Shown: piece after piece, positions 5,200-9,653 of the stretch
Position numbering within the stretch: position 1 is the stretch's first letter
Layout of the letters: each line of letters opens with the position of its first letter
Assembly (NCBI GenBank): GCA_028871265.1
Contig: JAGWNR010000014.1
Span: forward strand, 1 to 9,653
Direction of reading: 5' to 3'
Source of the DNA: Patescibacteria group bacterium
GTDB taxonomy: Bacteria > Patescibacteriota > Minisyncoccia > Phycocordibacterales > PALSA-1337
DNA length: 9,653 nucleotides
Translations under genes and position numbers: made by a program
Notes under the pieces: model-generated
The model's database searches: none
Told to the model about the DNA's origin: nothing
The model's input: only the letters and a program-made list of their open reading frames with translations

Positions 5200-5289
5200 T
5201 TACTTGACACATGTGCAACCCTCGGCAGAACATGCACCTTGGTGTGCAGGATGAGGGCAGCTCGGGCAATTTTTTGGTTTATCGGCCAT
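5200..5289 (-). CDS. 29-residue Cys/His-rich small protein, probable metal binder
   Basis: ATG at 5289 to TAA at 5200. The protein begins MADKPKNCPSCPHPAHQG and continues with ACSAEGCTCVK. Cysteines are at 8, 11, 20, 25 and 27 and histidines at 13 and 16: CxxC-x-H-xx-H-xxx-C-xxxx-C-x-C, enough ligands for one or more zinc ions. That so short an ORF holds this regular ligand pattern argues that it is real; similar tiny zinc-ribbon-like proteins are, from memory, frequent in CPR genomes. No ribosome binding site is evident. A perfect TATAAT (- strand, 5341-5346) lies ~50 bp upstream. It is convergent with the tRNA group and shares the terminator at 5144-5180. The molecular role is unknown. Confidence 0.65.
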   Translation of the reverse strand: MADKPKNCPSCPHPAHQGACSAEGCTCVK

Positions 5290-5512
5290 ATGAGTATTTA
5301 TCGCTATTAAGCTAATAATTCTCGACCTTTAGGTCCGCCCATTATATACGCCTACTCACAACTAGCGATGCTTGACCGAATTTATATTTGTTTTATAGAA
5401 AAAAAACTTTTACTATGGCTGGGTTAAGGTCTCTAACATTATATAGACAAGTGATAAATTATTAGGTTAAATTTTAAAGTACTGGCGCCGAACATAGCAA
5501 CTAAAATTATCT
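5290..5512. other. AT-rich intergenic region
   Basis: No gene is recognised. It contains the candidate -10 for the small - strand gene (5341-5346) and, on +, TTGACC (5372-5377), 16 nt, TATAGA (5394-5399), a promoter-like pair with no gene after it except a 16-codon ORF (5415-5465). AT-rich DNA often yields such matches by chance. Confidence 0.5.
5341..5346 (-). promoter_or_regulatory. Candidate -10 box for the small Cys/His-rich gene
   Basis: TATAAT on -, with no clear -35. Transcription would start near 5334. The predicted leader of ~45 nt includes GACCT-AA-AGGTC (5324-5335), a small hairpin. Confidence 0.4.
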
Positions 5513-5998
5513 TTATTCAAACTCATAACTCCTCTCTGTCTCACTCACAAATTCGCATTTAATTGTAAGTGTGCTTTCCGGCAAAATTTCACGCACATTT
5601 TCCGGCCATTCAATCAAAATCAAATTATTAGGATCATCGACAAGCTCTTCAAAATTCAAAACCTCGAGCTCGCGCGCCGATTCTAGGCGATACGCGTCGA
5701 TATGAACCAGCCGCGACCAAACACGAAGTCGGACTTCGGGGTGTACGGAACCTTGCGGGTCATTTCCACCATTTGACCCGATTAGGTAAATTTTTTCAAT
5801 CACAAATGTTGGGCTGGTTACTTGCTCGGCGACGCCAAGCTCTGCCGCCAACGCCTGCACAAACGCCGTTTTGCCGGAGCCCAGGTTGCCGGAAAGGCCG
5901 ATTACAATCGCCTCGTCTTCTTTTTTTGGAAGTGAACCCAGCCAATCCCGCGCAATTCGCCGCGTATCATCGAGAGATTTCGACAGAAGTTTCTTCAT
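5513..5998 (-). CDS. tsaE: tRNA N6-threonylcarbamoyladenosine synthesis ATPase TsaE
   Basis: 161 aa from ATG 5998 (MKKLLSKSLDDTRRIARDWL). TsaE is the cytoplasmic ATPase that works with TsaB and TsaD to attach threonylcarbamoyl to A37 of tRNAs reading ANN codons. Seen here: Walker A GNLGSGKT (37-44), the family motif TSPTFVIE (61-68), HIDAYRL (99-105) and LIEWPE (128-133). The frame reaches a TTG at 6016, but the -10 box overlaps that extension, so ATG 5998 is chosen. Residues ~72-96 (outline LIGSNGGNDPQGSVHPEVRL) are extra compared with the usual TsaE, in which a short turn joins the SPTF strand to the HxDxYR strand; they derive from a palindromic stretch of DNA. The catalytic motifs flank this insertion and are intact, so the protein is probably active. 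Confidence 0.93.
   Translation of the reverse strand: MKKLLSKSLDDTRRIARDWLGSLPKKEDEAIVIGLSGNLGSGKTAFVQALAAELGVAEQVTSPTFVIEKIYLIGSNGGNDPQGSVHPEVRLRVWSRLVHIDAYRLESARELEVLNFEELVDDPNNLILIEWPENVREILPESTLTIKCEFVSETERSYEFE
5724..5780 (-). repeat. Palindromic repeat-like insertion in tsaE
   Basis: Two hairpins follow each other inside the extra segment: CGAAGT-CGG-ACTTCG (5724-5738) and CGGGTCA (5756-5762) with TGACCCG (5774-5780) around an 11-nt loop. Both lie between the conserved SPTF and HxDxYR motifs. The reading frame is kept. Confidence 0.6.
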
Positions 5999-6004
5999 AT
6001 AAAA

Positions 6005-6010
6005 ACTATA
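6005..6010 (-). promoter_or_regulatory. Extended -10 promoter of tsaE, leaderless
   Basis: On -, TGG-TATAGT ends 6 nt before the ATG at 5998, so transcription would start at or beside the start codon. No -35 consensus is seen. Confidence 0.6.
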
Positions 6011-6071
6011 CCACAAGAAAGTCGTGTTTTGTTCAGGCCTACCCTGGTACCAAGCCTACCCTTTCGGCAAC

Positions 6072-6103
6072 AAAAAACCGGCCTCCTTGTGAGAGACCGG
6101 TTT
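6072..6103 (-). terminator. Intrinsic terminator of the lipoprotein gene
   Basis: On -, AAACCGGTCTC pairs with GAGGCCGGTTT over 11 bp (one G-U) around a 7-nt loop (6086-6092), followed by a run of T (6072-6077). It lies just downstream of the stop codon at 6135. A second perfect hairpin, GGCGC-AA-GCGCC (6104-6115), precedes it. Confidence 0.85.
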
Positions 6104-6134
6104 GGCGCAAGCGCCGTTGATTTAGGGTTTCAAA

Positions 6135-6404
6135 TTAGCGGCGACCACGTCCAGGACCCATGGATCCGTAACAATAGTTCGGACCCATTTGACTTACGGT
6201 GACCCCTTGACTGTAGCCAACACAACCACCACCGTTATAATCATAATTGTATCCTCCGGCCACATATCCGCCACCGTAATAACCACCACCATAGCATCCC
6301 GGCCCGGGGGTCACAACCACCGCGCTACCGGCACACCCCGTGCCAAAAACCATCACCGCAGCCATTGCTGCAAGAACCAACAAACTAACGATTTGATTTT
6401 TCAT
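6135..6404 (-). CDS. Exported Gly/Tyr-rich protein, probable lipoprotein
   Basis: 89 aa from ATG 6404. The N-terminus MKNQIVSLLVLAAMAAVMVF is a signal peptide: one Lys, then a long hydrophobic core, then GTGC-AG with Cys24 as a possible lipidation site. The lipobox is atypical (Gly at -3), so cleavage by signal peptidase I is an alternative. After VVVTPGPG the mature part is low-complexity, rich in Gly and Tyr (GGGYYGGGYVAGGYNYDYN in outline), with further Cys at 37, 61 and 78 and a basic end (GPGRGRR). A strong promoter and a strong terminator make it a single-gene unit, likely well expressed. Upstream of the ATG is a purine-rich GAAAGAGAGAG stretch but no proper Shine-Dalgarno site. It is likely a surface or envelope protein; no family is recognised. 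Confidence 0.7.
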   Translation of the reverse strand: MKNQIVSLLVLAAMAAVMVFGTGCAGSAVVVTPGPGCYGGGYYGGGYVAGGYNYDYNGGGCVGYSQGVTVSQMGPNYCYGSMGPGRGRR

Positions 6405-6477
6405 AGAACTCTCTCTTTCTGTTTTGTACCTTGGCACTAGGCCTCAGTACTTTGTTGAATTTTTACTGACTGGTACT

Positions 6478-6507
6478 AGTATAGCACGAAACGTACCATT
6501 TTGTCAA
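6478..6507 (-). promoter_or_regulatory. Strong promoter of the lipoprotein gene
   Basis: On -, TTGACA (6502-6507), an 18-nt spacer ending TGC, then TATACT (6478-6483). The expected start is near 6471, giving a leader of ~67 nt, unlike the leaderless pattern of its neighbours. The leader can pair GTAC with GTAC around GGC/GCC (6424-6448 region). Confidence 0.8.
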
Positions 6508-6615
6508 GTGGCAATCACGGTCTCCTGCATTACGTGTAAAAACAGCCCCACTTAGCCATTTTTGCACATAATTAGCTATGGGCATTTATATCTCTTTTTC
6601 GAGGACCGAGGACCC

Positions 6616-6706
6616 TTTGCGAAATAGTATACGGCTGTATTTTCCAAAGCCCGACTGAAGCCTTGTAGGGAGGGTTTTGCGAAAATACCCGTATACTATG
6701 AGCAAA
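6616..6706. repeat. Long imperfect inverted repeat upstream of pilB
   Basis: Nested pairings, from outside in: TTTGC (6616-6620) with GCAAA (6702-6706); ATAGTATACGG (6624-6634) with CCGTATACTAT (6689-6699); GTATTTTC (6637-6644) with GAAAATAC (6681-6688); CAAAGCCC (6645-6652) with GGGTTTTG (6672-6679, one G-U). Small bulges separate the blocks, and a 19-nt loop remains. Each arm holds a TATACT box, one on each strand, pointing outwards. It is about 32 bp of stem in total, far more than a normal terminator, and has no T tail. Confidence 0.75.
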
Positions 6707-6762
6707 TTCCGAGGGATGAGAAAATGAGATGCAAATGCCCACATACAACCTTTCAGAAATGC

Positions 6763-6768
6763 TATACT
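6763..6768 (+). promoter_or_regulatory. Extended -10 promoter of pilB, near-leaderless
   Basis: TGC-TATACT with its last base 9 nt before the ATG at 6778; the start of transcription would be near 6775. It supports 6778 over the in-frame ATG at 6724. That upstream ATG has GAGG 9 nt before it and a TATACT at 6692-6697, so a longer form is possible. Confidence 0.55.
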
Positions 6769-6777
6769 ATACCCAAC

Positions 6778-8454
6778 ATGGTCCAATTCGACGAAGACAA
6801 ACAAGTCCGCAAAATCGACCAGCTCCATCACAAGGAAGAAGAGGAGTTAGTCCAATACCTTTCCGATAAATACAACCTCCCCTACGTCGACCTCTCATCA
6901 GTCGCCGTCAATACCGACGCTCTCCGCTACATCGAGGAACAGCAAGCCCGCACAGCCAAAATGGCCGTTTTCAATATTATCAACAAAAAACTCTCCATCG
7001 CCGTTCGTGATCCGTCACTGCCTGCCGTCAACGAAATAATTGGAGAGCTCAAGCAAAAAGGCATGGAACCGGAATTATATATGGCCTCGACTGGCAGTCT
7101 AGAAAAAGCCTGGAACCTATACAAAGACTTATCTTTTGCCTCCGAAACCAAATCCGGCTCACTACAAATCCAGAGCGAAGAGATCGAGGCTATCGTCAGC
7201 CAGGCCAAAGACCTCCCCACCATCATTTCTATTCTGACCAACACCGTGTCGCTAAAGAAGAGCTACCGTGTCTCGCGTATCCTGGAAACCATTATTGCCG
7301 GCGCTTTGGCCGTCGGTGCATCAGACATCCATATCGAGCCAGAGGAAACATACATCCGTTTGCGCTACCGCCTGGATGGCGTTCTCCAGGAAGTCCTTCG
7401 ATTCGACACCGATACATATAATTTGGTGCTTTCACGTCTCAAATTGCTCTCTGGTCTAAAATTAAATATAAAGAAACAATCCCAGGACGGTCGATTCAGC
7501 GTGCATGTTGGTCAATCAGATATTGAATTGCGCGTCTCTGTGTTGCCCGGTGCCTACAACGAATCCGTCGTCATGCGTATTTTGGATCCAAAATCTATTT
7601 CCGTGCCGCTGGAAAGCCTGGGTATCCCGCCAAAACTTTTGGACATTCTTTTAAAGGAAATCGACAAACCCAACGGCATGATTCTCACCACCGGTCCGAC
7701 CGGTTCCGGTAAAACCACTACTTTGTATGCTTTTTTAAAGAAATCCTACAATCCCGGTGTTAAAATAATAACTATAGAGGACCCGGTCGAATATCATCTG
7801 CCTGGCATTACACAGACCCAGGTCAACGACAAAGGCTACAATTTCCTAGAAGGCCTCCGCGCCGCCGTGCGCCAGGATCCCGACATAATCATGGTCGGTG
7901 AAATACGTGACGATGAAACCGCCGATATCGCCATCAATTCCGCTTTGACCGGTCACCTGGTTTTTTCCACTTTACACACCAATTCTGCCGCCGGCGCTTT
8001 TCCTCGCCTCATCGACCTCCACGTCAATCCAAAGATTATCACTTCAGCTCTGACCGTCGCTATGGCCCAGCGTTTGGTTCGTCGTCTCTGTCCTTTCTGT
8101 AAAAAAGAAGTGCCGATCGACAGCGATCCGATCGCCAAACACGAAATAGAAAAAACTCTCTCTGAAATCGTCGATCGCAGTCAAATTCCCGAAAATACCA
8201 CCAAAATGTGGCAGGGCGTCGGTTGTCCAAAATGCAACAATACCGGCTACAAAGGCCGCATCGGCGTCTATGAAGCCATCATGATTGATCAAAAAATCGA
8301 GGATGCAGTAGAGGCCAATCCCAGCGAGCGTGAAATCGTCGCCGCTTCAAAAGATCAGGGTATTATGAATATGCAGCAGGATGGTATCGTCAAGATTTTG
8401 CAGGGTGTTACCGATTTGGCCGAGCTAAAACGTGTTGTTGAGATTGTCGAGTGA
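6778..8454 (+). CDS. pilB: Type IV pilus assembly ATPase PilB (GspE/PilB family)
   Basis: 558 aa from ATG 6778 (MVQFDEDKQVRKIDQLHHKE) to TGA. This cytoplasmic hexameric motor powers pilus extension with PilC and the platform proteins. Residues ~1-135 are the N-terminal regulatory (MshEN/GspE-N-like) domain; ~160-290 is the N2 domain with ASDIHIEP (181-188); then Walker A GPTGSGKT (306-313), Asp box IEDPVEY (333-339), Walker B region IIMVGEIRDDETA (370-382), His box GHLVFSTLHTN (392-402), and the tetracysteine zinc site CPFC (438-441) with CPKC (483-486). All catalytic parts are present and the length is usual. No other pil gene is in the window, so it stands apart from the rest of the machine here. 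No terminator follows, and read-through towards ruvB is possible. Confidence 0.95.
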   Translation: MVQFDEDKQVRKIDQLHHKEEEELVQYLSDKYNLPYVDLSSVAVNTDALRYIEEQQARTAKMAVFNIINKKLSIAVRDPSLPAVNEIIGELKQKGMEPELYMASTGSLEKAWNLYKDLSFASETKSGSLQIQSEEIEAIVSQAKDLPTIISILTNTVSLKKSYRVSRILETIIAGALAVGASDIHIEPEETYIRLRYRLDGVLQEVLRFDTDTYNLVLSRLKLLSGLKLNIKKQSQDGRFSVHVGQSDIELRVSVLPGAYNESVVMRILDPKSISVPLESLGIPPKLLDILLKEIDKPNGMILTTGPTGSGKTTTLYAFLKKSYNPGVKIITIEDPVEYHLPGITQTQVNDKGYNFLEGLRAAVRQDPDIIMVGEIRDDETADIAINSALTGHLVFSTLHTNSAAGAFPRLIDLHVNPKIITSALTVAMAQRLVRRLCPFCKKEVPIDSDPIAKHEIEKTLSEIVDRSQIPENTTKMWQGVGCPKCNNTGYKGRIGVYEAIMIDQKIEDAVEANPSEREIVAASKDQGIMNMQQDGIVKILQGVTDLAELKRVVEIVE

Positions 8455-8484
8455 ATTTAAAAACCAGTATTCACAGCCTGTCAA

Positions 8485-8512
8485 TTGCAAAATAAAAAGA
8501 GTAGAGTAGTAT
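8485..8512 (+). promoter_or_regulatory. Promoter-like pair before the structured element
   Basis: TTGCAA (8485-8490), a 16-nt spacer, TAGTAT (8507-8512). Transcription would start near 8519, a few bases before the outer arm of the element at 8524. Each box matches consensus at four positions. Confidence 0.4.
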
Positions 8513-8523
8513 GAGCGGCAGAA

Positions 8524-8697
8524 ATCGAGTGCGTACATCTCTAAGCAATACTTTCAATGCGATCACCAAAAGCGGAACGCTACACCAAGGATAGCCACAG
8601 TACGTTTTCCCAAAGGAAAACAACCAGGACGTCCTCAACAAAGCGTCGGATAGTTCGAACAAGCGAACTATATTGCTTAGAGATGTATGAACTCGAT
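8524..8697 (+). other. 174-bp structured element with 27-bp terminal inverted repeats (candidate ncRNA or MITE)
   Basis: The left arm 8524-8550 and right arm 8671-8697 are reverse complements at 25 of 27 positions: ATCGAGT/ACTCGAT, a 3-nt internal loop with two mismatches, then a perfect 17-bp TACATCTCTAAGCAATA/TATTGCTTAGAGATGTA. Inside are four further hairpins: AGCG-GAA-CGCT (8571-8581), GTTTTCC-CAAA-GGAAAAC (8604-8621), the palindrome AGGACGTCCT (8626-8635) and TAGTTCG-AACAAG-CGAACTA (8651-8670). It fills the pilB-ruvB gap. No target-site duplication and no known RNA family are recognised. Confidence 0.7.
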
Positions 8698-8700
8698 TCG

Positions 8701-8706
8701 TATAAT
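8701..8706 (+). promoter_or_regulatory. -10 box for ruvB
   Basis: A perfect TATAAT directly after the right arm of the structured element, with ATG 23 nt downstream (start of transcription near 8713). The -35 position falls within the inverted-repeat arm and has no good match. Confidence 0.5.
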
Positions 8707-8728
8707 ATCATAGCATACATCAATATTT

Positions 8729-9653
8729 ATGTCAAGCGACTCCTCAAAACGAAAAAATCCAACCGAAAAGGACCTGTCCGCCGAAACTTCGGCAAAGACG
8801 GACACCCGCCACCTCGATCAGACTCTGCGACCAGTTTTTTGGGACGAATATATCGGCCAAAAGGGAGTCAAGAACAACCTGAATATTCTACTAAAAGCCG
8901 CCACAGAACGCAAGCACCCCCCGGAACACATTCTCTTTTATGGCCCGCCCGGTCTGGGCAAAACCACACTGGCTCATTTGGTCGCCCGTGAAATTGGCGC
9001 TCAGATCAAGGTTACTTCCGGACCTGCGATTGTAAAAGTCGGCGATTTGGCCTCCATTCTGACCAACCTTTCCAATGGGGATATCCTGTTCATAGATGAA
9101 ATTCATCGCCTCAACAAAGCCATCGAGGAAATCCTCTACCCTGCCATGGAGAGCGGTAAACTAGATATCATTATTGGCAAAGGTCCTTCAGCCCGCACAA
9201 TCCAGCTTGACCTACCGGCCTTTACTTTGATTGCCGCCACCACGCGTTACGCTATGATCTCATCACCGCTGCGCAGTCGTTTTTCCGGCGGCACTTTCAA
9301 ATTGGAATTCTATTCCGAACCTGAGATCGGCGAAATCATTCGTCGTTCGGCTAAAATTCTCGGTGTTGATATCGGCGATGAAGCCGTCTCGGCCATCGCT
9401 AAACGCAGCCGTTTTACTCCGCGCACCGCCAACTATTTTTTGAAGCGTGCCCGCGACTATGCCCAGATTTCAAAATTACCTCTCGATGTTGCCGTGGTCG
9501 AGAAGGCTCTGTCGATGCTGGGCGTCGATGAACTAGGTCTAAACGCCGCCGATCGCGATATCTTACGCGTCATCATCGATAAATTCAATGGTGGTCCGGT
9601 CGGGCTGAACACCATCGCCGCCGCTTTGTCAGAAGAGCAAGAGACTATTGAAG
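8729..9653 (+). CDS. ruvB: Holliday junction branch migration ATPase RuvB, 3' truncated by the window
   Basis: 308 residues are visible from ATG 8729 (MSSDSSKRKNPTEKDL) to the window end; about 30-50 are missing. RuvB is the ring-shaped AAA+ motor that, with RuvA, drives branch migration of Holliday junctions in recombinational repair. Residues 1-33 are a polar tail; LRPVFWDEYIGQ (33-44) opens the AAA+ core; Walker A GPPGLGKT (72-79), TSGPAIVKVGDL (96-107), Walker B FIDEIH (121-126), SGKLDIIIGKGPSA (142-155), sensor-1 ATTR (170-173), arginine-finger segment SSPLRSRF (178-185), sensor-2 TPRTAN (230-235). From ~265 (LGVDELGLNAADRDIL) comes the C-terminal winged helix. ruvA is not next to it; pilB precedes it. 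No Shine-Dalgarno site is seen. Confidence 0.96.
   Translation, partial: MSSDSSKRKNPTEKDLSAETSAKTDTRHLDQTLRPVFWDEYIGQKGVKNNLNILLKAATERKHPPEHILFYGPPGLGKTTLAHLVAREIGAQIKVTSGPAIVKVGDLASILTNLSNGDILFIDEIHRLNKAIEEILYPAMESGKLDIIIGKGPSARTIQLDLPAFTLIAATTRYAMISSPLRSRFSGGTFKLEFYSEPEIGEIIRRSAKILGVDIGDEAVSAIAKRSRFTPRTANYFLKRARDYAQISKLPLDVAVVEKALSMLGVDELGLNAADRDILRVIIDKFNGGPVGLNTIAAALSEEQETIE

Larger units (their letters stand above)
6405..6777. other. Divergent intergenic region between the lipoprotein gene and pilB
   Basis: No gene seen in ~370 bp. It contains the lipoprotein promoter (6478-6507), a tandem GAGGACC pair (6601-6614), the 91-bp inverted repeat (6616-6706) and the pilB -10 box (6763-6768). 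Nothing recognisable lies in 6508-6600. Confidence 0.6.

Noticed and set aside
4832..5254. ORFs of about 100 codons on both strands across the tRNA group
   Set aside because: They run through three well-formed tRNA cloverleafs and the terminator; phrases such as YRESNSGLGNA are typical antisense tRNA translations.
6040..6062. Direct repeat GCCTACCCT separated by 8 nt upstream of tsaE
   Set aside because: It is short, on the upstream side of the tsaE promoter region with no partner site elsewhere; not enough to call an operator.
8471..8662. A 63-codon ORF on - with a hydrophobic end
   Set aside because: It covers the structured element and has no start signal; it is most likely a by-product of the repeat arms.
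8511..8690. An ORF starting ATGAGCGGC at 8511 that stays in frame to TGA at 8688 except for one TAG at 8592-8594
   Set aside because: It lies wholly within the inverted-repeat element, its start overlaps the -10 box, and open stretches of about 30 codons are common by chance. No protein motif is seen, so neither a pseudogene nor recoding is supported.
8524..8697. 6S RNA or tmRNA as identity of the structured element
   Set aside because: 6S RNA needs a long irregular rod with a central bubble and tmRNA needs a tRNA-like acceptor end; the interior hairpins here fit neither.
8557..8991. A 144-codon ORF on + overlapping the 5' part of ruvB
   Set aside because: It is an alternative frame of the ruvB gene, whose Walker and sensor motifs are all in the other frame.
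1..9653. CRISPR array, phage att sites or insertion sequences
   Set aside because: No regularly spaced direct repeats, no integrase or transposase gene, and no tRNA 3'-end duplication were found.

Overview
The window looks like a chromosomal piece of an uncultivated, small-genome bacterium of the Patescibacteria (CPR, Parcubacteria-like). The grounds are indirect: a PilB of the kind common in that group, a DNA polymerase I whose 3'-5' exonuclease domain is reduced to a Lys/Glu-rich linker, a tiny Cys/His-rich protein, tight gene packing, an apparent shortage of Shine-Dalgarno sites, and short palindromic repeats. TGA ends pilB, so the genetic code is ordinary in that respect. No species can be named from sequence alone.

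Layout. 1-132 is the 3' end of a + strand gene that resembles ORF6N-domain proteins; it converges on a - strand gene across a bidirectional hairpin terminator. 186-1121 (-) encodes an unrecognised protein with a divergent J-like N-terminus (HDD where HPD is expected). Its start codon lies in one arm of a perfect 15-bp inverted repeat, behind a hairpin-rich leader. 1335-1892 (-) is an unrecognised acidic 185-aa protein with a clear promoter. 1966-4479 (-) is polA. 4527-5122 holds five tRNA genes in two divergent groups: Pro(GGG) then Val(CAC) on -, and Ala(GGC), Pro(CGG), Ala(CGC) on +. A strong hairpin at 5144-5180 closes the + group and also serves a 29-aa Cys/His-rich gene coming from the other side (5200-5289, -). 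Then come tsaE (5513-5998, -), a Gly/Tyr-rich putative lipoprotein (6135-6404, -), pilB (6778-8454, +) and the truncated ruvB (8729 to the end, +).

How the genes relate. The set is mostly housekeeping: DNA repair and replication (polA, ruvB), tRNA supply and tRNA modification (tsaE, part of the t6A pathway), plus the type IV pilus motor and an exported protein. There is no single pathway or mobile-element operon.

What stands out is structure outside and inside the genes: (i) a 174-bp element with imperfect 27-bp terminal inverted repeats and several internal hairpins between pilB and ruvB, with a promoter-like sequence just before it; (ii) a 91-bp long imperfect inverted repeat upstream of pilB; (iii) repeat-rich in-frame insertions in two conserved genes, polA and tsaE; (iv) REP-like palindromes, one doing duty as a terminator; (v) several genes whose -10 box sits 6-12 nt before the ATG, which predicts leaderless mRNAs.
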